IMG/VR virus record: IMGVR_UViG_3300021364_000026
Span: 1-55,896 of that record
DNA from: a virus
Reading direction: 5' to 3' (one strand)
DNA length: 55,896 bases
The first letter of the stretch is position 1. Every line of letters begins with the position of its first letter. Below, piece after piece: positions 16,821 to 24,806 of this stretch. The notes under the pieces were generated by a model. It was not told the DNA's origin. It did no database searches and saw only the letters and a program-made list of their open reading frames with translations. Made by a program: the position numbers and the translations under genes.

Positions 16821-17728
16821 CAAAAGTCTTTTAAATATTTTTGAAGAGCTTTTTCTTTGCACTTAGCTTCTAACATTACGTCGACAGACTTTCCACAGCT
16901 GTCAAAAGGCTTGTAATAATAGTCTGAGTGTGCTGCAGCTGACCTTGTTGTTGGATCCTCGAACTCTTTTTTGCCGTTTGAATGATGACATGTTGGTGTA
17001 ATCGTTGATGGCCAAGAGTCAAAAGCCATATCGAATGACTCGTCATATGGCGCATCTTTTGGACCTAGACTGAAGTGATGTGAGTCAAATACAATTGGGA
17101 CGCCAGAAACCTTATATACATTTTCATAAAGAAACTTTGAACTGAACATTGAAGCCTTGTCATCGTTTTCCACAGTAAGTCTAGACTGAACTGATGGTGA
17201 AAGTCTTTGAAAGTTTGTATTGAAGTTGTCAGCTGCCAATTGTAAATTGCCACCGCATGTAGAACCTAAATGAATGTTAATCTTTGACCAGTGATTTTGG
17301 TCTAGACCCATAAGATCAAATATCTTGCCGTGTATTTCTAAGTCTTTTATACAATTATCAACAACATAATCTTTTTCTGATGCTAGACAATTGAATTGAC
17401 CTGGGTGAAAAGAAACTCTTTGTCCAATTACTTTTGTATAGTCACCTGCCATTTTTAGATAATGACAAATCTCTTCATAATCTGGCAAATCATGCAACTC
17501 GTATTCGCTTGCCCATGGTGCAATTTCCGATGAGATGCGAAATACTTTGACATTGTTTTTGTAATTCCAATTGAAAATAGGTAAAAGGTCTTTTACGTTT
17601 TGTAAGACTAGTTGCGACGTGTATGTTAGTCCTTTCTCGAGAAAAGTCTTTTTTCTCATTGTTCTAGAGTTGAAGATACCTTTATCTCTAAGGTGCATAT
17701 TAATGCATGCATAACCAAATCTATTCAT
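16817..17728 (-). CDS. uvsE: UV-damage endonuclease (UVDE family)
   Basis: A 303-aa TIM-barrel nuclease that nicks DNA 5' of UV photoproducts and some other lesions. The diagnostic motifs are in order: FGYACIN at the N-terminus, FRISSEIAPWAS, SFHPGQFNCL, KINIHLGS, LTVENDDK, IVFDSHHF and AAHSDYYY, with the His, Glu and Asp residues expected to hold the metal cluster. I start at MNRFGYAC because the family begins at FGYA and AAGG lies about 11 nt upstream; the longer frame adds an untypical stretch. A good GTGTA-type promoter precedes it. T4 uses the unrelated DenV for this role. Confidence 0.94.
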   Translation of the reverse strand: MNRFGYACINMHLRDKGIFNSRTMRKKTFLEKGLTYTSQLVLQNVKDLLPIFNWNYKNNVKVFRISSEIAPWASEYELHDLPDYEEICHYLKMAGDYTKVIGQRVSFHPGQFNCLASEKDYVVDNCIKDLEIHGKIFDLMGLDQNHWSKINIHLGSTCGGNLQLAADNFNTNFQRLSPSVQSRLTVENDDKASMFSSKFLYENVYKVSGVPIVFDSHHFSLGPKDAPYDESFDMAFDSWPSTITPTCHHSNGKKEFEDPTTRSAAAHSDYYYKPFDSCGKSVDVMLEAKCKEKALQKYLKDFC

Positions 17729-17752
17729 TACAAATAACCTTTTTTTGTTAAT

Positions 17753-17783
17753 ATTATAATATATAATTGTATAATATACACGC
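17753..17783 (-). promoter_or_regulatory. phage promoter, GCGTGTA-N18-TATAAT
   Basis: On the minus strand GCGTGTA, 18 nt, then TATAAT (complement of 17753-17758), about 25 nt before uvsE. The intergenic region is divergent, and the opposite strand also carries several TATAAT-like runs for the plus-strand genes. Confidence 0.75.
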
Positions 17784-17802
17784 ATTTAAAACAGGATAGA
17801 TA

Positions 17803-18432
17803 ATGTCTAAAGAACTAAAGCAATATATAAAAGAAGTTGTAAAAAATGAAAGCAAACTACTTTCAGAAGGTTTGAAATTTCATATGCAAGAAAACATTCC
17901 TATTAGCACTAACATTTATAGAAGAGGTTCACATAAATATTTTAGTCTTCTTAATGAAGCAAGAAAGCTTTACAACGAAGGATCAATAGAACTACATCAT
18001 GAAATTGATAAAATGTACATACAAGAACTTCAGGTTGGTGAGTGGGCAATGTATGAAGGTCAAATGGTTCCTTTAGACTACCCTTTCCTATTAGAAGACT
18101 ATGCTTTGGAAAACGATACAATTGCTGAAGCTGAATATCAGGGCAAAAAAGTAAAGCTAGGTAAAGCAGGTGTTAAAAGGGCAGGTGATGGAAAAGCTGT
18201 TGTGTTTGTAAACTCTGGCAAGAAAAACAAAGATGGCACAATTAAAGTTAAAAAAGTAACTTTTGGATCAAGCATGCCTATGGCAATGGGAAAAAGTGAA
18301 GCTCATAGAAAAAGAAGAAAATCTTTTGGTGACCGTCATCAGTGTAGCCAAAAGAAAGATAAGACAAAGGCGGGTTATTGGTCTTGCAGAGCCACCAAAT
18401 TATTTGGAAGAAATATTTCAGGTTGGTGGTGA
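17803..18432 (+). CDS. phage protein with capsid-targeting-like leader and basic Cys/Trp C-terminal domain
   Basis: A 209-aa protein. The leader (YIKEVVKNESKLLSEG) contains I-K-E and L-S-E sites. The C-terminal 60 residues are distinctive: a beta segment (KVKKVTFGSSMPM), then HRKRRKSFGDRHQCSQKKD, then KAGYWSCRATKLFG and a terminal GWW. The same 'F..RH.C..KKD.TKAGYWSCR' pattern occurs, to my recollection, at the C-terminus of many myovirus proteins of unknown function. The two Cys and His could bind metal. It opens a plus-strand cluster of head-type genes. Confidence 0.7.
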   Translation: MSKELKQYIKEVVKNESKLLSEGLKFHMQENIPISTNIYRRGSHKYFSLLNEARKLYNEGSIELHHEIDKMYIQELQVGEWAMYEGQMVPLDYPFLLEDYALENDTIAEAEYQGKKVKLGKAGVKRAGDGKAVVFVNSGKKNKDGTIKVKKVTFGSSMPMAMGKSEAHRKRRKSFGDRHQCSQKKDKTKAGYWSCRATKLFGRNISGWW

Positions 18433-18433
18433 T

Positions 18434-18730
18434 ATGTCTTCACTACCTTTTGAAGAAAGTATAATCGAAGAAACAGAAGAGTATATTGTCGTACAAAGGT
18501 CTTTTGACAAAAATCTTGGCAGAGAAGAGCTTGTATGGCATAGAGACAAAGAAGACAGAGAAATATGTGTAATCGAAGGAGAAGGCTGGTATTTGCAATT
18601 TGATAATGAGCTGCCTAATTTAATGCAGAAAAACGTTTCTTATAAAATACCTAGTGAAACTTGGCATAGAATAATAAATACAAACGAAACAAAACTTTTA
18701 ATTAATGTAAAAAAACACAAATGTATATAA
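18434..18730 (+). CDS. single-domain cupin protein
   Basis: A 98-aa protein starting at the ATG one base after the upstream stop, in a GGTGG-rich context. The core is a cupin-type beta-barrel: LVWHRDKEDREICVIEGEG, then a buried strand around residue 55, then YKIPSETWHRIINT. Two His and a Glu fall at the usual metal positions of cupin motifs. Similar short cupins with the WHRD...DRE...IP...HR pattern are frequent in phages with no known reaction. A longer upstream frame exists but overlaps the preceding gene completely. Confidence 0.75.
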   Translation: MSSLPFEESIIEETEEYIVVQRSFDKNLGREELVWHRDKEDREICVIEGEGWYLQFDNELPNLMQKNVSYKIPSETWHRIINTNETKLLINVKKHKCI

Positions 18731-18759
18731 AAGTAATAATTATTAATTAAGAGGTTATT

Positions 18760-19032
18760 ATGAATGATTTGTTTTTGTTAGAAGAATTTATTCTAGAAGC
18801 TTTATTAGATGAAGCGCGTAAAAAGAAAAGAAAAAAAAAGTCTAAATACCCAAAGCAATACAAAGCTAAAGGTAAAAGAAAAAAGACTTTAGATAGAGCA
18901 ACAAAGCTTGCAAAAAGCAAAAACCCAGCTGATCGTGCACGAGCTTATAAAATAAGAGATAATCAAGAAAAAAGAGAGAGAAGTAAAAAAGGCTGGAAAA
19001 ATAAACCTAGACATGATACGAAAAAGAGTTAG
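18760..19032 (+). CDS. small highly basic protein with duplicated head leader
   Basis: A 90-aa protein. The first 20 residues (LLEEFILEALLDEA) are nearly identical to those of the next gene and end in L-D-E followed by Ala, matching a T4-type prohead-protease site. After the presumed cleavage point the protein is about 40% Lys/Arg (KKKRKKKSKYPKQYKAKGKR), as expected for a DNA-binding internal head protein. AAGAGG lies 6 nt before the ATG. Function as a packaged, DNA-associated protein is inferred from composition and leader. Confidence 0.75.
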   Translation: MNDLFLLEEFILEALLDEARKKKRKKKSKYPKQYKAKGKRKKTLDRATKLAKSKNPADRARAYKIRDNQEKRERSKKGWKNKPRHDTKKS

Positions 19033-19034
19033 CT

Positions 19035-19427
19035 ATGAATGATTTATTTTTGTTAGAAGAGTTTATAAGAGAGGCCTTGTTAGACGAAGCAAAGAGAGGC
19101 CGCAAAAAAGCAAAGAAAAAAACTGCTGCTAAAAAAAGAGCCACTAAAAAAGGAAACAGAAAAGCGTCTAGAAGAAAATCTTCTGCTGGTGGTTTGTCTG
19201 CAAAAACAAAAGAAACGCTTAAAAAGAAAGCAGATGCTAGAGGTTATACAGCTGCTTCTGTTTACGCAGAATATCGTAAAGGTTTAGCAGCATTTTATAC
19301 TAGTGGTAGTAGAAAAGGAATGACAGCACATCAATGGGCAATGGCTCGTGTTAACTCTGCAAATCCTTCAAAATCTTGGGCTTGTGTTAAAAAGAAAGCT
19401 AACACAAAGAGATCAAAAAGCAAATGA
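19035..19427 (+). CDS. basic internal-head-type protein with DUF5824-like domain
   Basis: A 130-aa protein. The leader LLEEFIREALLDEA copies that of the preceding gene. A very basic linker follows (KKAKKKTAAKKRATKKGNRK), then a compact domain from about residue 55 with YRKGLAAFYTSGSRKGMTA and HQWAMARVNS. This pattern resembles DUF5824 proteins of cyanophages and other myoviruses (recollection only). The shared leader with otherwise different bodies suggests the leader is a modular targeting tag. The next gene starts in an ATGA overlap at its stop. Confidence 0.72.
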   Translation: MNDLFLLEEFIREALLDEAKRGRKKAKKKTAAKKRATKKGNRKASRRKSSAGGLSAKTKETLKKKADARGYTAASVYAEYRKGLAAFYTSGSRKGMTAHQWAMARVNSANPSKSWACVKKKANTKRSKSK

Positions 19428-19963
19428 ATAGAAAAGAAACAAAAATACTTGTAGAAGATTGGCGAAGGTTAATTGCAAAAAAAGAAATTTCTTTTAAAAA
19501 ACAAAAACCTAGTTTAAACGAATATAAAACCTGGAACCAAACTATAATTGCAATATTCGACGTATTGGGATGGGTACCAGTATTAGGATCAGTGACTAGT
19601 GGTATTAACGCTATTATATGTCTTAAACAAGAAAAATATTTTCATTCAATCTGTTATTTAATATCGATGATACCTGTTAAAGGAAAGATAGTAGGAAAAA
19701 CTGCAAAGACAATCTTTAAGATTATTTCTCCTTATTATAAAAAATATAAGTCTGGAGAGCTAGATTTACAAGAAATACTAGATGATCCTAGTGATGATAT
19801 TGTAAATTTTGCATTAGCAATATTAGAACATAAAACAAAAATTTTAAAAATATTATATTTTATAATAGACAAAGAAGATATTTCAGATAGATCTGAAGTT
19901 GAATTTGATAAATTCTTTGAGTTTTTGTCTGATATTAAGCGTGCAAAAGAAGCACAAGTATAA
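19424..19963 (+). CDS. protein with pretoxin-like hydrophobic segment
   Basis: A 179-aa protein starting in an ATGA overlap with the basic gene. Residues 40-80 contain IFDVLGWVPVLGSVTSGINA followed by a Cys/Tyr linker and ISMIPVKGKIVGK. This 'D..G.VP..G......N......IP..G' arrangement is the glycine-rich hydrophobic module found before toxin domains in polymorphic toxins and in some phage proteins. No known toxin domain follows; the C-terminus is helical and charged. It may insert into membrane. A leader-like ILVED is present at the N-terminus. Confidence 0.6.
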   Translation: MNRKETKILVEDWRRLIAKKEISFKKQKPSLNEYKTWNQTIIAIFDVLGWVPVLGSVTSGINAIICLKQEKYFHSICYLISMIPVKGKIVGKTAKTIFKIISPYYKKYKSGELDLQEILDDPSDDIVNFALAILEHKTKILKILYFIIDKEDISDRSEVEFDKFFEFLSDIKRAKEAQV

Positions 19964-19982
19964 CTGTGAAAGAGATATTTAA

Positions 19983-20348
19983 ATGAAACCATATTACTAT
20001 ATTGCTGAAGTTGTGAGTGTTTACGACGGCGACACATGTACATGCATTGTTGATTTAGGGTTTAAAACTTTTAAAAAGGTCAAAGTCAGACTAATAGGTA
20101 TTGATACTCCTGAAGTACGAACAAAAGATTTAGAAGAAAAGGCTCGAGGTCTTGCTACGCGTGATTGGTTAAGAGAAAAAATTCTTAACAAGAAAATTAT
20201 TCTACACACATCAAAAAAAGGGAAATTTGGTAGATGGTTAGGCACAATATGGTCGTTAGAAGAAGATAAACCTTCTTTTGAAAATAGTTATAATAAGCAA
20301 CTAATCAATGAAAATCTCGCCAAAGAATATTGGGGTGGAAAAAGATAA
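19983..20348 (+). CDS. thermonuclease (SNase/TNase family)
   Basis: A 121-aa OB-fold nuclease. It has VSVYDGDTCTCIV (calcium-binding Asp residues), VRLIGIDTPEVR (catalytic Arg and Glu) and GKFGRWLGTIW (second catalytic Arg), all as in staphylococcal nuclease. The length matches the minimal domain and there is no signal peptide or leader, so it should act in the infected cell. The stop overlaps the start of the next gene as TAATG. It could degrade host DNA or RNA. Confidence 0.88.
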   Translation: MKPYYYIAEVVSVYDGDTCTCIVDLGFKTFKKVKVRLIGIDTPEVRTKDLEEKARGLATRDWLREKILNKKIILHTSKKGKFGRWLGTIWSLEEDKPSFENSYNKQLINENLAKEYWGGKR

Positions 20349-23300
20349 TGTCAAAATATAGTTTAAAAAAAATATTTAATAATCTAATAAGAATAAATGA
20401 AACTTCGAACATATATCAAAGCAAGCTTCAGCCACAAAGAAGAAGTCTAAAAACAGTAAAGACGCGAACGTCTGAAGCTTTAGACTATTTACAAAAAACA
20501 GAAGAACCTTATGTATTTGTGAAGAATGAAAAAATAAAGCTACCTATTGATATTACAAACAATTTAATTAACGCATTTTCTAGTTTATTAAAAGTGTATA
20601 ACGAAATTAGTGATACTGATAGCTTTGATTACAAAAAAGAAAAATTTGAGGCATGGAAAAAGAATAGTGATTATTCTGGTATTTGTCGTCAAATAAGAAA
20701 CATGTGTACAATGCCGACAAATAGCTCAGACAGCATTACATTAGATAATCAAGACGCCACAGTTTTTGACGGTACACAATATGAAGTTGATGTTGTTAAT
20801 AATATTGTCGACGTTACTAATAATATTCATGAATTCAAAACAAGAGTAGTAGAAAGCTTTAGACACTTTTTGAGAAAAGATGAAAATGAATGGTTAAACA
20901 TTGAAAAAAATAGTCTTGAAGATGCAATAACACACTATCAAAATGATTATCTAAATGATATTAATAAAGTTCAAGAATTTTACATTTATTTTATAAGCGA
21001 AAATAAAGATATATTTCAAGACATAAAACTAGACGTTAATCTAGACTTGAATCTTGCGAATAGTGACTTAACTATTTACAAAGAAAAATTAATTAAATTT
21101 TTTGAATTGGCAACTAGATTATATTGCTACGACATTTTTTATTCTTCTTATGACTTTGAAAAGCAAAGTTATATTACTAGAAAAGATGTAAAAGATGTTT
21201 CTTCTAATAGATCAGATATAGAAATAAGTTATAAGCCTGAAATTGTTGATGCTGAAACTGGTGATGTTAGCGGGTCAGTTTCAATTAACAATAAAGTAAA
21301 AATCGAAGTAAAGTCATCAGAATTTGGAGGATTTCGAGGAGGCAGTGGAACTTTTTACGTAGTTTTTCCAAAAAAAGAACACGATACATTTATTAAAGAA
21401 CAATTTGATAAAGAAACTTCTAGCGAAGGTCCTGATTGTTTATTTGAAATTAGATCAATTGCAGGAGTTAAAAACATTAATACTGGAGTTGAATCTGGTA
21501 ATATATTAGTCTTAAACAAGATTTTAAATTCATCAAGTGTAAAGATATCATTAAAAGAAGTATTAGCTCATCCTCAAAACTTTGTGCTAGATGAAGAAAA
21601 AAATGCAAGTAACAACAGTTTTGTTTATTACTACTCTGGTCCAAAGTATAGTGGTGGACCTTCAGAATTAAACTTTGATATTAGCGGTTCAGAAGTTAGC
21701 AGCGTATTAAATAAAACGTGGTTAGAGTTTTATTATGGTGACATAAAAAAAGACCATATGATTTCTATACAAGACAAAGGATTGTATTTATTAAAAGAAA
21801 ATTTTAATATAGACAATAATTTTAATAATTTAATTAGTTATTTAAAAGATAGAAAAGGTCTTAAAACACTTTCAGAGTATACAAAAAATGTCAGATCTGG
21901 ACTAGTAAAAATAAGAATGCAAGTATATGCTAAGTCTAGAACAGGATTTAAATTTGAAGCTGAAGTTGACTTGAATGCTATTAGACCGTGTGAAATTCAT
22001 ATTGATAAAGAAAACAGTTATAAAGATTTATATGAAATATTTACAGCATCACAATACTTTTTAGAAAAAGAGCTCGAAATTCAAGAAGTAGAAACAGTTT
22101 CAAATATTATAGATATGACATATGAATCATTAAAAACAAATGCAGTACTATCGAAAATTATAAAAAAAATAGAGCAAGAAGACGTATATGAATCAATTAA
22201 TTTTGACAAAAGAAAAATCATTAAAAATCATTATAAAAAAACATTTTTAAATAGTTTTAGCTACTTATACAATAATAAAAAAATAAATGAAGGTATATTT
22301 CATATGATGCATCCATATGAATATCATTCTTCAAATGAATTTAAACTAGGCGGCCTTTTAGAAATTATAAATGAAATAGAAAATAGCACACTTAAAGCTA
22401 GTGAAAAACTTGACGGACAAAACTTATGGTTTAGCTTTAGAGACGGAAATCCTGTTTTTGCATACAATATGAAAGAGCTGCAAGCAGGTGGTGTTTCTTG
22501 GAATAGATTAAGTGAGCCATACGAAATAAAAGACAAAAAAGATATACCTAAAGACTTTTCTAGTTTAGAGAAAATTATAAGACCACATGTAAGTAAAGAA
22601 GGTAAATTAACTCCGTCGCATGGTGGTCATGCTTCTTTTAAAGACGGAGTTGAAGTACTTCATCATTGTTTAGTCGATGCATATTCTAGAAATTCAGATC
22701 TTATAAATTTTATATTTGAAAACGGGGAAAACTTTAGTAGTTCAGAAGTTATTCATGCTGAGGGTCCTAATCAAATCTTGTATGGAGAAAACTTTATTGC
22801 TCCTCACTTTGTGATGGATAAAAGCGGAAATCAATTTCCAGACAAGTATACAGAATTATTTTCACTACTTAAATTTGAGCAGAACAAAGTTAAAAATCCA
22901 AAAGGATTTAAACTATTGACAAGAGCACAAAGAGACACAGTTGCTTTGCAAATAATGGAATTTGAAGATGAAAAAGAAAAATTACTATTTGTTAATGACT
23001 TAAGAGATGAATATCAGAAAAGAATACAAAGCTTAATTAATAATACTAGCTTAACTTTAGAAAGCACAGTAAAAGACTTTCACAGATACCACTTAGTAGA
23101 TTATATAAATTCTAAAGGAGAGCAAGACTTAGCTTTAAATGAATCGTTTGTTGATTCTTTATTGCTATTTATTCACGGTTCAACTCTTAAAGCTTCTGGT
23201 TTAAGCAATACACCTGATTATAAAAATATTCTTAAAAGATTAAATCTTGGAAATGCAAAAGAAAGAGGAGCTTTTAAGTCGAGCTATATAGGTGATATTG

Positions 23301-24802
23301 TAGAAATATTCTTTGACTTTGGTATTGATATTAACAGAGGAATTAAGACAACAGCCACTTCGAACGAGTCTCAAGATATCAATCATGAAAGAATTGTTTC
23401 AACAAATTTAAGTAATATTAAAAAAGCTTTTGCAATTGCAAAGGAAATAGAGCTAGAAGCTGATAGATTGACACAATTAGACGAAGAAGAAAATCCAGAA
23501 CATAAAAAATTGTTTTCTCTTGCAAGAAAGCTTAAATTTCAAATCAGTAAAATTAAAAGTGTCATTAAAAGAGTAAAGCAAAGAAAAGGTTTTGCTTCTA
23601 ATAAAGATGCACTAACATTCATTATTAGTTCTTCTATAGAAGGTTTAGTGCTAAACAGAAAAATTCCAGATTCAGATAGTGTTATGGAACTTAAGCTTAC
23701 AGGTTTTTTTGCACCTTTAAATCAAGTTTTAAATGCTATAAGATTTGAAGTTGGTCATATAGACTTGCTAGACCAGTTCCTAGAGTCTGACGGTCAAATA
23801 TTTAGTTTAAATAACCAAAATATACCTACAACATATGACATTGAATCTTTACTAGAAAGAAAGATTTCAAACAAGAAAATTCTAAATAAAGCAAACTTTA
23901 GCTTGCGTGAGATGTATAATCTTAAAACATATTCAGAGACTGGATCAGATGAGTTTGACATTGGTGTTGTTCCAATGTCAGCAAAGCCTTTTACTATTGG
24001 TCATGAAGATTTAGTTAAAACAGCATGTCAAAGATCTAAAGAAGTTTATGTTGTTATATCAACTACGTCTAGAATGAGAAGCTACGAAAACCCAATTACT
24101 GGTGACTCAATGGAAAGACTTTACTTTGAAGACAATCCATCAGGATTTGTACCTGACTTGGAGAGTTTATTAAATAGAAATGTTCCAGAGTGTCAAGGAA
24201 AAGTTAAAGTTGTTTATTCAAAAAATCCAGTTACTGATGTTACAACTATTTTCGAAGAAGACTTTGCTTATGAGAACTTAGAAAAAGACAAAAAGTATTG
24301 TATATTTGTAGGTGACATAGAAGATGCTGAAGTTTATTCTCCAGACATGCTTAGTCATATGGAAGATAGTTTAAATGTTGTTTATCGAGACTCAAATGAA
24401 GAAAGACTCTCTAGCGGTACAAGAACTCGTGCATCTTTAAATACAGGTAGGTCTACTGTTGAAAGGGAAATTCCTATAAAGTCAAAGCCTGGGCAGACAA
24501 AAATAGATAAAGTTGTAATGCTTTCTGATCCTTATCAAGAAGGATCAGAAATGTATACACATAGCTTTAAAGAGTTTTCTAGAAATCTATCAAACATATA
24601 CAGCATGACCCAAAAAAAGAGAATATATGATTATATCTCTGGAGAAAGTAGAAATATAATAGACGATGTATTGACAAAACTAAGAGACGTCTCTAGCAAC
24701 AAAGAAGCAAAAGACGTCTTATCTAAAGAAGAAATCAAAGCAATGACTTCTCTAGGTGGATTTAGAAAAGCTAAACAAATGAGTTTAGATATGTTTAACT
24801 AA
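20348..24802 (+). CDS. 1484-aa fusion: ligase-like nucleotidyltransferase plus HIGH-type nucleotidylyltransferase
   Basis: The N-terminus (SLKKIFNNLIRINETS) is a head-type leader with I-N-E. Residues 20-640 are unrecognised. Near residue 688, ASEKLDGQNLWFSF is a K-x-D-G motif of the DNA/RNA ligase and capping superfamily, followed by a plausible second motif (VIHAEGPNQI). From about 1200 there is a Rossmann-like nucleotidylyltransferase: PMSAKPFTIGHEDLV with TIGH near 1216, and the C-terminal LSSGTRTRASL near 1355, matching the ISSTxxR motif. These would activate a nucleotide or sugar and transfer AMP or CMP. I start at ATG 20348, overlapping the previous stop. Similar 'EK.DGQN' proteins occur in myoviruses; substrate unknown. 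Confidence 0.82.
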   Translation: MSKYSLKKIFNNLIRINETSNIYQSKLQPQRRSLKTVKTRTSEALDYLQKTEEPYVFVKNEKIKLPIDITNNLINAFSSLLKVYNEISDTDSFDYKKEKFEAWKKNSDYSGICRQIRNMCTMPTNSSDSITLDNQDATVFDGTQYEVDVVNNIVDVTNNIHEFKTRVVESFRHFLRKDENEWLNIEKNSLEDAITHYQNDYLNDINKVQEFYIYFISENKDIFQDIKLDVNLDLNLANSDLTIYKEKLIKFFELATRLYCYDIFYSSYDFEKQSYITRKDVKDVSSNRSDIEISYKPEIVDAETGDVSGSVSINNKVKIEVKSSEFGGFRGGSGTFYVVFPKKEHDTFIKEQFDKETSSEGPDCLFEIRSIAGVKNINTGVESGNILVLNKILNSSSVKISLKEVLAHPQNFVLDEEKNASNNSFVYYYSGPKYSGGPSELNFDISGSEVSSVLNKTWLEFYYGDIKKDHMISIQDKGLYLLKENFNIDNNFNNLISYLKDRKGLKTLSEYTKNVRSGLVKIRMQVYAKSRTGFKFEAEVDLNAIRPCEIHIDKENSYKDLYEIFTASQYFLEKELEIQEVETVSNIIDMTYESLKTNAVLSKIIKKIEQEDVYESINFDKRKIIKNHYKKTFLNSFSYLYNNKKINEGIFHMMHPYEYHSSNEFKLGGLLEIINEIENSTLKASEKLDGQNLWFSFRDGNPVFAYNMKELQAGGVSWNRLSEPYEIKDKKDIPKDFSSLEKIIRPHVSKEGKLTPSHGGHASFKDGVEVLHHCLVDAYSRNSDLINFIFENGENFSSSEVIHAEGPNQILYGENFIAPHFVMDKSGNQFPDKYTELFSLLKFEQNKVKNPKGFKLLTRAQRDTVALQIMEFEDEKEKLLFVNDLRDEYQKRIQSLINNTSLTLESTVKDFHRYHLVDYINSKGEQDLALNESFVDSLLLFIHGSTLKASGLSNTPDYKNILKRLNLGNAKERGAFKSSYIGDIVEIFFDFGIDINRGIKTTATSNESQDINHERIVSTNLSNIKKAFAIAKEIELEADRLTQLDEEENPEHKKLFSLARKLKFQISKIKSVIKRVKQRKGFASNKDALTFIISSSIEGLVLNRKIPDSDSVMELKLTGFFAPLNQVLNAIRFEVGHIDLLDQFLESDGQIFSLNNQNIPTTYDIESLLERKISNKKILNKANFSLREMYNLKTYSETGSDEFDIGVVPMSAKPFTIGHEDLVKTACQRSKEVYVVISTTSRMRSYENPITGDSMERLYFEDNPSGFVPDLESLLNRNVPECQGKVKVVYSKNPVTDVTTIFEEDFAYENLEKDKKYCIFVGDIEDAEVYSPDMLSHMEDSLNVVYRDSNEERLSSGTRTRASLNTGRSTVEREIPIKSKPGQTKIDKVVMLSDPYQEGSEMYTHSFKEFSRNLSNIYSMTQKKRIYDYISGESRNIIDDVLTKLRDVSSNKEAKDVLSKEEIKAMTSLGGFRKAKQMSLDMFN

Positions 24803-24806
24803 TATA

